Shown here piece after piece: positions 1 through 5,489 of a stretch of 5,489 nt of DNA; within the stretch, counting starts at the first letter, position 1, and every line of letters begins with the position of its first letter. A model generated the notes under the pieces. It saw only the letters and a list, made by a program, of their open reading frames with translations. It was not told the DNA's origin and made no database searches. The stretch comes from Bacteroidales bacterium (GTDB taxonomy: Bacteria; Bacteroidota; Bacteroidia; Bacteroidales; UBA12077): NCBI GenBank assembly GCA_030600625.1, contig JAUVLS010000120.1, positions 1-5,489 of the forward strand, written 5' to 3'. A program made the position numbers and the translations under genes.

Positions 1-534
1 AACAATACCCATTCTTAATGCTTCTTCGGCATCAATCATTTGTCCTGTTAACTGAAGAAACAAAGTGTTTCCTAATCCTGATAATCTTGATAGTCTTTGT
101 GTACCGCCATAACCGGGAATTAATCCTAAGCTGACTTCCGGCAATCCGAACTTACCATAATTGTTTGATATTCTAAAATCGCAGGCTAAAGCAAGCTCGC
201 ATCCACCACCTAAAGCATAACCATTAACTGCAGCTATTACCGGAATATCAAGATTTTCAAGTCTTAAATATGTATTTTGACCGGTTTTTGAAAACTGAAA
301 TGCTTCTTCTTTTGTCATGTTCTGCATTTCTGCAATGTCTGCTCCTGCAACAAATGCTTTTCCGTCGCCTGTAATTATGAGAACTTTCACCTCTGAATTT
401 TTATTAATAGAATCCAGATAATCGTTTAATTCTTTAAAAAGAATACTATTTAAAGCATTTAAAGATTCAGGCCTTGAAATTGTAAGGATAGCAATTTCGC
501 CTTCTAATTTTGTGTTAATAGTTGAATAGCTCAT
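1..534 (-). CDS. Enoyl-CoA hydratase/crotonase family protein, C-terminus cut off by the window edge
   Basis: This crotonase-fold enzyme would hydrate a 2-enoyl-CoA to 3-hydroxyacyl-CoA in the cytoplasm, in fatty-acid oxidation or a butyrate-type pathway. The 178 visible residues, of about 260 usual for the family, start at an ATG at 534. The oxyanion-hole segments are FVAGADI (about 61-67) and GYALGGGCELALACD (about 105-119). Glu113, in GCELALACD, and Glu133, in PEVSLGLIPGYGGTQRL, sit 20 residues apart like the two catalytic glutamates of rat mitochondrial hydratase, so it should be a true hydratase rather than an isomerase-type relative. The missing part is the C-terminal helical region. 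The 185-bp gap to the HEPN gene upstream suggests its own promoter; a weak candidate is TACTTATG (619-626, minus strand) with CTTG 20 bp further upstream. Family assignment is firm; exact substrate is not. Confidence 0.95.
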   Translation of the reverse strand, partial: MSYSTINTKLEGEIAILTISRPESLNALNSILFKELNDYLDSINKNSEVKVLIITGDGKAFVAGADIAEMQNMTKEEAFQFSKTGQNTYLRLENLDIPVIAAVNGYALGGGCELALACDFRISNNYGKFGLPEVSLGLIPGYGGTQRLSRLSGLGNTLFLQLTGQMIDAEEALRMGIV

Positions 535-719
535 AAATTATTTAATTTAATAAGTATTGTATTGATTAAATGAAGGTTAGTGGGAGTATTTATCTTGTTA
601 TTTACTTTCATATTTCAACATAAGTATATGTATATAATAAAGCATACAAGATAAAAAAATGTTTTTGATTATTAATAAGATTGTAAGGACAAATTCTATA
701 TTTTGGAAATATGCGATTG

Positions 720-2156
720 TTAGTTAGGCTCAGTACATTTAAATTTTAGCTTATCTATTTCTGCAGGATTATTAAACTCAGGTTTATCAATCAAAATATC
801 AAGTATATGCCTTAAAAGTTCTAAGGAAATTAAAATTGTTTCAATTTCTTTTTCCTCCTTAATTAAAATTGTCTTTGTTTTTACAATCTTTTTTGAATCG
901 CCATGTACAACAGCGCTTCGATATGCATAAATTTTCTTGCAAAAATTAAAAACCTGATATTGGTTAAAATCTTTAAATGGTTTAATCATACATAAAGCTG
1001 CTACTCTTGAAGATAATCGGTAAGTTATCTCACTTTGAGAATCATGAGTGAGTAGAGTTTCAAGTGCTATTGTTATATCTAAAATTGTATCCTCCTCACG
1101 ACTTCGGAGAAAAGATGTATTTAACCTTGACAATGCTAATTTTATTCTTTTATGTTTAGTATCTCTTGTTTTTACGAAGAAATCAGCAATCCTTAACACA
1201 TCTTCTTTTTTAATCAACGGAGGCTTATTTAGCCAGCCATAGTTATCGAAAAAATCAGGATATTTTCTTATAGAGGTGACTTTCACATGATATAAATCTC
1301 CTTTAGTTCCATCTTCCCAATCAATCGCTTTTGCAACAATTTGAGAGAATCCTGAATACAAACCAGTTTTAACTCTGAATGCAGAAAAGAAAGATTCAAT
1401 AATTTCTATTATTTCGGAATATGATTTTATCTTTTCTAAAATCATTTCTCTTGTATTATAATTTAAATTATCAACACTCCAATTTTTCAGAACTAATGAA
1501 TGAGTAGCAGCACCTGCAACAGTATCTTTTGAAGAATCAGTAAACGAAATTTTTTCATGCCTAGATAATTGAAATTTATCTTCCATCTTTTTAATAAGAA
1601 TATTATCAGATAATTTAACTTCCTCAAAATCAAAAGTTGTTAATAATATTGGAACATAAATTTCAACGACAAGTTTCTTCTCATTAATGGAGTTGTACCA
1701 CTTGTTGAACTGATTAATAAATAGCTCTTCATTGAATTTCGTTTTCTCAGAATTTAGATGAATATACCTGTCAATAAAACCAGATAGCGTATAATAAGTG
1801 TATATTTTGGGCCAGACTCCATCATATTCATCGTCTGTATTTTTCTCAAAAAAACCTTTACCATAAAATTCTTTCAGCTTATCAGAAGAACATACAAAGT
1901 TGTAATATTTTTTCCAAGATTCAATCTGCTCGCACTTTGAATCCTTATGCAAAATAGCAGAATAATCTACTTTTTCAGAGCTACTTGAACTAAAGCTAGG
2001 TAAACCTGACTCAAAAAAACTGAGTCTTGGATACTCATTGTAATTTTTTATATCCCACCAGTATTCTTTTTTTCTAGCTTCTTCTAAATAATTTTCAATG
2101 AATGCTAATCCTTGAATTAATACATCTCTATATATATTCTCTAGCTGTTTTTTCAT
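720..2156 (-). CDS. ApeA-like HEPN domain protein, candidate anti-phage ribonuclease
   Basis: A 478-residue soluble protein with no signal peptide or membrane segment. The C-terminal part (about 335-455) has the look of the ApeA-like HEPN domain: a helical stretch with IALETLLT (about 363-370), then EITYRLSSRVAAL (about 376-388), then YRSAVVHGD (412-420), which supplies the R-x4-H motif of HEPN ribonucleases at Arg413 and His418. HEPN proteins of this type cut RNA, and ApeA itself is a single-protein abortive-infection factor. The first 330 residues, with a serine run at 54-60 and aromatic-rich stretches, resemble no domain I can name; by analogy with ApeA they may sense the trigger and hold the nuclease inactive. 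The ATG at 2156 has a purine-rich AGAAGAAAG just before it. The gene stands alone, 34 bp from a long palindromic repeat. Defence is inferred from family, not shown. A non-defence HEPN protein remains possible. Confidence 0.72.
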   Translation of the reverse strand: MKKQLENIYRDVLIQGLAFIENYLEEARKKEYWWDIKNYNEYPRLSFFESGLPSFSSSSSEKVDYSAILHKDSKCEQIESWKKYYNFVCSSDKLKEFYGKGFFEKNTDDEYDGVWPKIYTYYTLSGFIDRYIHLNSEKTKFNEELFINQFNKWYNSINEKKLVVEIYVPILLTTFDFEEVKLSDNILIKKMEDKFQLSRHEKISFTDSSKDTVAGAATHSLVLKNWSVDNLNYNTREMILEKIKSYSEIIEIIESFFSAFRVKTGLYSGFSQIVAKAIDWEDGTKGDLYHVKVTSIRKYPDFFDNYGWLNKPPLIKKEDVLRIADFFVKTRDTKHKRIKLALSRLNTSFLRSREEDTILDITIALETLLTHDSQSEITYRLSSRVAALCMIKPFKDFNQYQVFNFCKKIYAYRSAVVHGDSKKIVKTKTILIKEEKEIETILISLELLRHILDILIDKPEFNNPAEIDKLKFKCTEPN

Positions 2157-2190
2157 TCTTTCTTCTATCTTGAGTCTGTATCGGTATTGA

Positions 2191-2336
2191 GCCTAACGGT
2201 CCTCGGGTATGAAATTGTGCGGGATTTCGCCCTGTTTCATTATCACCCGTTAATAAAGTTTGAAGATAGTAAAAAGCTCGCAAACCACCAAAAACCCGCA
2301 TTTTTTCTGAAGCCATGTTACAAATTGTGCGTTGTG
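2191..2336. repeat. Long palindromic repeat A, copy 1 (attC-like in form)
   Basis: This copy shares an ordered set of blocks with the element at 3945-4090: TAACGGTCC at the left, a small hairpin around GGGATTTCGCCC, the core GTTAATAAAGTTTGAAGATA (2249-2268, one mismatch between copies), an ACCAC block, CCCGC, TGTTA and GCGTT at the right. Paired arms within it are AACG/CGTT (2195-2198 with 2330-2333) and TGCGGG/CCCGCA (2218-2223 with 2295-2300). GAAA/TTTC (2211-2214 with 2304-2307) extends the latter across a symmetrical 3-nt internal loop. The left end GCCTAAC fits the integron RYYYAAC box, but the right end GTTGTGG does not fit GTTRRRY. It ends 34 bp before the HEPN gene start. Confidence 0.7.
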
Positions 2337-2410
2337 GTACTCTGACTTGTCCGTTTGTTAAAAAATATCCACGAAGAACTAACAAATTTGTTTTAGGGTT
2401 GGGAATTCTT

Positions 2411-2437
2411 ATTGCCTGAAAAGGCAAAATTGGGTTG
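2411..2437. repeat. 27-nt hairpin repeat B, copy 1
   Basis: A perfect 6-bp stem, TTGCCT (2412-2417) with AGGCAA (2422-2427) around a GAAA loop, is followed by a GGGTTG tail. The whole 27 nt matches 3775-3801 in direct orientation at 23 positions; two of the four differences fall in the loop and two before the tail, and the stem is untouched. It lies upstream of the lipoprotein gene. Preserved pairing in both copies suggests that the folded form matters. Confidence 0.65.
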
Positions 2438-2648
2438 AATTACAAACTTTTTGGTTAGCCTTTGGATGCATAAGAAATATATCTGTCTTAGAAATGTTTT
2501 TATAAAAGAGTGTCACTTTGTTTGAAGATTTTATTAAAAAACTTTACATTCACACAACCGTAATAACTGAAACATTTAATAAAACATAAATTTTATTAAT
2601 AGTCGTTAAGCCTAATTACTTGATAAATAATACTAAATCAATTGAAAC

Positions 2649-3698
2649 ATGAAAAATTTTAACACCAGAATAATGGCAATTATCCTTATATCAGGATTTA
2701 TTCTAAATATATCTTGTCAAAAAGATGACAATGATTCTGCTACAACTAAGGCTACATTAAATGGAAAGTATACCATATTTGAAGGAGAAATGTTGCATGA
2801 AAAAATCTCCATTAATATTGAAATTTATGGAGATAAAGTAAAAGGACAAGTTACAGCCCAACTTCTTAATCTTCAAAATACAGATTTTGTAGGAACGGTA
2901 ACAAAAGAAGTTAATCAATATGGTGTTTTAAAATGGTATACATTAGAATTTAAAGCAGATAACAGTGATTTCTCTTTTAACATAGATATAGAAGAATTAG
3001 AAATAAACACATCAAACTTATATGAAGGACATATTTATAAAGATGATGCACATGTTGGTGGGTTTTATTCCATTCCCGAAGGAATTGACACACTTGAAGT
3101 GATTAGCTATCAAAAAATACCAATTGAACCATGTCGATATATTGATAAAATTAATGACAATTACTTTGTATTAAACTTTACTGATTCATTGACAATTTAT
3201 GACGATTCATGGAATTTAATAAGTAAACAAGACTTGCGTGGTATTTATCAATACGTTCAAATAACTCATGATGAGAGTAATATATTTTTAGTTTCACGAT
3301 CTTGCATTTATAGATACAATACTGAATTAGAATTACAAGATTCCATAATTATTGATGGAATGGTTGGAGCATGTGCAGTTTATAATAATTCATTATGGAT
3401 TCAAAATAGATCAACAACAGAAATTCTAAATATGTCTTTTGATGGGGCAGTTTTATCAACATTTGAGTCACCTGTTACATATCCCTTACATGCATTAATT
3501 GTAAATGATTATATATATATTGTAGATGAGACATATCCAAGAGGATTAATAAAAAAGATGACTTTGTCGGGAGAATTAATAACTACATATAGCACTTTTG
3601 AGGTAAATTGGTCAACCGAAGGTTCATTAACCCAAATGGATGGAAATATATATTACTTATGTGCAGGAAGGGGATTGTTGTATCAAGTTAAACTTTAA
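2649..3698 (+). CDS. Predicted surface-exposed lipoprotein with propeller-like C-terminal repeats
   Basis: A 349-residue exported lipoprotein. The signal peptide (1-22) has a basic start and a hydrophobic core, and ends at a relaxed Bacteroidota lipobox, LNIS before Cys23. The next residues, QKDD, match the lipoprotein export signal known from Capnocytophaga and relatives (K followed by two acidic residues), so the mature protein is expected on the outer face of the outer membrane. Residues about 36-145 alternate in a beta-rich pattern like a small barrel or sandwich domain. From about 160 to the end there are about five 35-42-residue units with blade-like strands (for example NNSLWIQNRS and NDYIYIVDET), which suggests an incomplete or short beta-propeller. 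I recognise no named family or catalytic motif. The ATG at 2649 is preceded by A-rich sequence without a clear Shine-Dalgarno. It is the only plus-strand gene and is bracketed by repeats B1/B2 and A1/A2. Role unknown; binding of a ligand or polymer is a guess. Confidence 0.85.
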   Translation: MKNFNTRIMAIILISGFILNISCQKDDNDSATTKATLNGKYTIFEGEMLHEKISINIEIYGDKVKGQVTAQLLNLQNTDFVGTVTKEVNQYGVLKWYTLEFKADNSDFSFNIDIEELEINTSNLYEGHIYKDDAHVGGFYSIPEGIDTLEVISYQKIPIEPCRYIDKINDNYFVLNFTDSLTIYDDSWNLISKQDLRGIYQYVQITHDESNIFLVSRSCIYRYNTELELQDSIIIDGMVGACAVYNNSLWIQNRSTTEILNMSFDGAVLSTFESPVTYPLHALIVNDYIYIVDETYPRGLIKKMTLSGELITTYSTFEVNWSTEGSLTQMDGNIYYLCAGRGLLYQVKL

Positions 3699-3774
3699 TC
3701 ATCTATTTATATGGTCATTAAACTATTAATAATGTAATTGTTATAGCTAATTTATATTTCGTTTTGATTTTATA

Positions 3775-3801
3775 ATTGCCTGTTAAGGCAAAAGAGGGTT
3801 G
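3775..3801. repeat. 27-nt hairpin repeat B, copy 2
   Basis: The perfect stem TTGCCT (3776-3781) with AGGCAA (3786-3791) closes a GTTA loop and is followed by a GGGTTG tail ending at 3801. It is the direct-repeat partner of 2411-2437. It lies 76 bp after the lipoprotein stop. No T-run follows directly, so on its own it is a poor intrinsic terminator, although the nearby AAACAAATTTGTTT palindrome does run into Ts. Confidence 0.65.
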
Positions 3802-3859
3802 GCAAACAAATTTGTTTTTTTGTCATTAAAAACTGAACCAATCAATTAAAAGAAATTCG

Positions 3860-3881
3860 TTGTCAGACTGAGACAATTTTT
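3860..3881 (+). terminator. Weak intrinsic terminator candidate after the lipoprotein gene
   Basis: TTGTC (3860-3864) pairs with GACAA (3872-3876) over a 7-nt loop, and five Ts follow at once. The 5-bp stem is short and the site is about 160 bp past the stop codon, so the call is tentative. Confidence 0.25.
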
Positions 3882-3944
3882 CATTAATTATTTCTTTGTC
3901 AAAATGAGATGAAGTTAGCTAAATTATTTTTTTTACGCATTATT

Positions 3945-4090
3945 TGTAACGGTCCCGGTGCAAGTTTAGGCGGGGATTTTCGCCCCGTTTCCCTATCCCC
4001 GGTTAATAAAGTTTAAAGATAACATTAATTGTCAAAACACCACAAAAGCCCCGCTTGAATTTGGCACCGTGTTATACACTGGGCGTTACA
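3945..4090. repeat. Long palindromic repeat A, copy 2 (attC-like in form)
   Basis: This copy is more GC-rich than its surroundings and folds well on paper. The ends form a 7-bp inverted repeat, TGTAACG (3945-3951) with CGTTACA (4084-4090). Inside are CGGTGC/GCACCG (3956-3961 with 4064-4069) and GCGGGG/CCCCGC (3970-3975 with 4049-4054). CGGGG can pair instead with CCCCG at 3983-3987 in a local hairpin. The core at 4002-4021 matches copy 1 with one mismatch. Nested paired arms separated by unpaired stretches recall attC sites, but the spacing between the first two arms is lopsided (4 nt against 14 nt) and GTTACAT misses GTTRRRY by one base. It ends 33 bp from the stop of the membrane-protein gene. 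Confidence 0.72.
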
Positions 4091-4123
4091 TTTTTAAAGA
4101 TAATTATCCCTGAATTTTCAATA

Positions 4124-4879
4124 CTAAGGAAGTATTATCATTTCGCTTTCCTTAATTGAAACTGTGTCTACAAAACCACGAAAAATGTATTTAATATTCA
4201 TTGATTTTACTTTATTCCGATATGGGTCGACTTCACATGTTGCTTTAACTATTAATGTGTCATTTTTAATTTTCAGGTTTAAGGAATCTGTCATATCTAT
4301 TGTTCTTTCAGCAAAACCGTAAGTTGCTTTAATAATTTTCAATTGGCAATTATTTTCTAAGTCTTTAAATAACAAAACTGTTTCACCAGAATTACTTTCA
4401 TTGTCAAGTTCTAATTTGTCTACGCCAACTATTCTACAATCTACAAATAAACTGTCAATTCTATTTTTGGTAATAATTTGCAATGAAAATTTTTCACCTT
4501 GATTAAACAATCTAGATTTCATTTTAATTTGATTCTTATAAATTCTTTCAAATTCAAGATGTAAATTGTCAGGTAGTGAATTATAAACTTTGCTATCCAG
4601 AATTTCATTCTTATTTGTATTAAATGTCAACGCAGTAGAAAAGTCTGATGCTTGCAATGGAAGATTACCATTATTTTCAATTTCAAAGTTTAGAACCGTA
4701 ATCGGTTCAGTAATCTTTATTTTGTTATTTATGGATGATAAGCTATCATGATAAACTACATTTGTCAGAACGATACTTAAGTCTTTTTTCTGTCTACTCA
4801 GATAAAATAAATGATAACTAGGAATAATTGCCACAATAGTAAGAATAACAGGAATAGACTTTTTAATATACTTTTTCAC
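4124..4879 (-). CDS. Small membrane-anchored protein of unknown function
   Basis: A 251-residue protein with a lysine-rich start and one membrane segment (about 8-27), followed by SRQKKDLS. The rest is beta-rich: VLNFEIENNGNLPLQASDF (62-80) and later strands resemble a recurring bacterial family in which one N-terminal membrane segment precedes an Ig-like domain containing an 'ENxGNxPL/I..xDF' motif. I know that pattern only as hypothetical proteins, and no enzyme motif is visible. With more positive charge before the membrane segment and also KK after it, the orientation is uncertain. The start is GTG at 4879: an in-frame TGA lies 9 nt upstream and the next in-frame ATG is at residue 120. 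An out-of-frame ATG directly followed by TGA overlaps this GTG by one base. A TAGTTTTG promoter and a 12-bp inverted repeat precede the gene. Repeat A2 lies 33 bp after its stop. It is probably accessory; function not assignable. Confidence 0.75.
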   Translation of the reverse strand: MKKYIKKSIPVILTIVAIIPSYHLFYLSRQKKDLSIVLTNVVYHDSLSSINNKIKITEPITVLNFEIENNGNLPLQASDFSTALTFNTNKNEILDSKVYNSLPDNLHLEFERIYKNQIKMKSRLFNQGEKFSLQIITKNRIDSLFVDCRIVGVDKLELDNESNSGETVLLFKDLENNCQLKIIKATYGFAERTIDMTDSLNLKIKNDTLIVKATCEVDPYRNKVKSMNIKYIFRGFVDTVSIKESEMIILP

Positions 4880-4935
4880 ATTCTTTCAATTTAGTTATAA
4901 AGTTTCAATTTTTGCTAAAAGCCTTGTGTATAACT

Positions 4936-4969
4936 ATTAAATAGAAGTAAAAAGTTCCTTCTATTTAAT
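4936..4969. repeat. Perfect 12-bp inverted repeat between the dipeptidase and membrane-protein genes
   Basis: ATTAAATAGAAG (4936-4947) pairs perfectly with CTTCTATTTAAT (4958-4969) around a 10-nt loop. It lies 72 bp past the dipeptidase stop and 56 bp before the membrane-protein start. It could be the dipeptidase terminator, but no T-run follows the stem on the minus strand. It could also be an operator or a leader hairpin of the next gene, since the candidate promoter at 4996-5026 would place it in the transcript. Confidence 0.6.
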
Positions 4970-4995
4970 TAAGTAGTGAATCTACAAATTATTTT

Positions 4996-5026
4996 CAAAA
5001 CTATCAAACCAACAGATAATTACTAA
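4996..5026 (-). promoter_or_regulatory. Candidate Bacteroidota promoter for the membrane-protein gene
   Basis: On the minus strand TAGTTTTG (4996-5003) fits the Bacteroidota -7 consensus TAnnTTTG exactly. It is preceded by a 19-bp spacer and TTAG (5023-5026), close to the -33 TTTG. Transcription would begin near 4990, giving a leader of about 110 nt. Exact matches to this 8-mer can occur by chance in AT-rich DNA. Confidence 0.35.
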
Positions 5027-5041
5027 TGTATTGTTTGTGCT

Positions 5042-5489
5042 TTAAGGAGTAATGTTATTCTCATTTTTAAGTTCAAGCGAATCAATCATATCAGAAGCTA
5101 ATTTTATGGCCTTGAAAGCAAATTCTTTACTTTTGGTTTCCAGATAGTTGCTTAGCTGATTGGGATGATTTTTCTTTATATTTTCGGCTTCACTAATTAT
5201 AATTTCCTGTATTTCTATTTCGTTTGATTCAAACTGATTTCGAAGTTCTTTCCAGGCTTTCATTTTGCCTGGATATTCTGACTTACATAAATCACCAAGG
5301 TTTTTGAATATCCAAAATGCTGAATTATTATCAAAATCTGTTGGAGCTAAATCAAACCCTGATGGAATAGTTTTACTGCCAAAATAAACAGGTGTATAAA
5401 TTGCAGTAAATGGAGAACTTAGTCCTGTCCAGAGTACAGATCCATAGTCTGTTGGTTTACCTGGCGAAAGAGTGATAACATCGGTATGC
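5042..5489 (-). CDS. C69-family dipeptidase, C-terminal part only
   Basis: The frame is open from the window edge to a TAA at 5042, giving 148 residues; the N-terminus is outside. An ATG at 5263 opens the last 73 residues, but it is an internal methionine, because the family match continues well upstream. The segment begins HTDVITLSPGKP, then has SVLWTGLSSPFTAIYTPVYF, then FDNNSAFWIFKNL, then a long charged helical tail. This order (the TH..V.. strand, the W..L..P...Y.P.Y block, the FD..SA.W helix and the tail) is that of the C-terminus of C69 peptidases, N-terminal-nucleophile enzymes that cleave dipeptides. The catalytic N-terminal cysteine and any signal peptide are not in view, so activity and location cannot be judged. 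It is probably a core gene marking the right border of the accessory region. Confidence 0.78.
   Translation of the reverse strand, partial: HTDVITLSPGKPTDYGSVLWTGLSSPFTAIYTPVYFGSKTIPSGFDLAPTDFDNNSAFWIFKNLGDLCKSEYPGKMKAWKELRNQFESNEIEIQEIIISEAENIKKNHPNQLSNYLETKSKEFAFKAIKLASDMIDSLELKNENNITP

Larger units (their letters stand above)
2157..2648. other. 492-bp non-coding stretch between divergently oriented genes
   Basis: This gap separates the HEPN gene (minus strand) from the lipoprotein gene (plus strand). It holds the long palindromic repeat A1 (2191-2336) and the short hairpin repeat B1 (2411-2437). From about 2440 to 2648 it is AT-rich and I see no gene. A weak Bacteroidota-type promoter candidate for the lipoprotein gene is TTTG at 2521-2524, a 20-bp spacer and TACATTCA at 2545-2552, which misses two positions of TAnnTTTG. 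I see no good promoter match for the HEPN gene, so its transcript may start inside or beyond A1. Confidence 0.7.
3699..4123. other. 425-bp non-coding stretch between convergent genes
   Basis: This gap lies between the stop codons of the lipoprotein gene (plus) and the membrane-protein gene (minus). It contains hairpin repeat B2 (3775-3801), an AAACAAATTTGTTT palindrome followed by Ts (3804-3821), a weak terminator-like stem (3860-3881) and the long palindromic repeat A2 (3945-4090). I find no plausible gene in it. Confidence 0.75.

Noticed and set aside
698..712. AT-only inverted repeat ATATTT/AAATAT after the HEPN stop as a terminator
   Set aside because: A 6-bp A/T stem with no adjacent T-run is expected by chance in DNA this AT-rich.
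1048..1242. A 64-codon plus-strand open frame
   Set aside because: It lies wholly inside the HEPN gene on the opposite strand, encodes no recognisable protein and has no start context of its own.
2128..2427. A 99-codon minus-strand open frame covering repeat A1 and overlapping the HEPN gene start
   Set aside because: It would need a TTG start inside hairpin B1, its middle is the palindromic repeat itself, and it runs 29 bp into the HEPN gene in another frame. It is best explained as an open frame created by the repeat.
2191..4090. A complete integron cassette array
   Set aside because: No integrase or attI is present, only two elements are seen, the R-box consensus is met at only one end of one copy and the gene orientations disagree. 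The attC idea is kept only as a hypothesis.
720..4879. The three accessory genes as one operon or a defined toxin-antitoxin or multi-gene defence system
   Set aside because: Genes are on both strands, separated by 425-492 bp, and show no overlapping or coupled ends. Only the HEPN gene has a family link to defence.
5042..5263. A separate 73-residue small protein
   Set aside because: The frame continues upstream without a stop to the window edge, and the upstream residues carry the C69 dipeptidase signature, so this is the tail of a larger gene.

Overview
The window is AT-rich and looks like a chromosomal segment of a Bacteroidota bacterium. The evidence is a lipoprotein with the Bacteroidota surface-export signature just after its lipobox cysteine (CQKDD), start sites without strong Shine-Dalgarno sequences, and one good TAnnTTTG-type promoter element. 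No RNA gene, CRISPR array, transposase or integrase is visible.

Layout: both edges hold fragments of ordinary metabolic genes on the minus strand. At the left (1-534) is the N-terminal two thirds of an enoyl-CoA hydratase/crotonase with both catalytic glutamates. At the right (5042-5489) is the C-terminal part of a C69-family dipeptidase, whose reading frame runs open to the window edge. Between them lies an accessory region of three genes with no obvious metabolic role: a 478-residue protein ending in an ApeA-like HEPN domain (720-2156, minus), a predicted surface lipoprotein with propeller-like repeats (2649-3698, plus), and a small membrane-anchored protein (4124-4879, minus).

The accessory genes are separated by long non-coding stretches that hold two kinds of repeat. 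Two copies of a roughly 146-bp element with nested inverted repeats (2191-2336 and 3945-4090) lie outside the lipoprotein gene. One ends 34 bp from the HEPN gene start and the other ends 33 bp from the stop of the membrane-protein gene. Two copies of a 27-nt hairpin repeat (2411-2437 and 3775-3801, 23 of 27 identical) lie inside them, so the order is A1, B1, lipoprotein, B2, A2. The outer element resembles an integron attC site in general form (AACG/CGTT ends, nested arms), but the match is imperfect and this remains a hypothesis.

The genes are not an obvious operon: they are far apart and differ in strand. The best-supported reading is a small accessory island, possibly assembled from cassettes, carrying a likely HEPN ribonuclease of the abortive-infection type, a cell-surface lipoprotein and a membrane-anchored protein of unknown function. 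A new multi-gene system is not demonstrated by the sequence. The HEPN gene and the two repeat families are the parts most worth following up.
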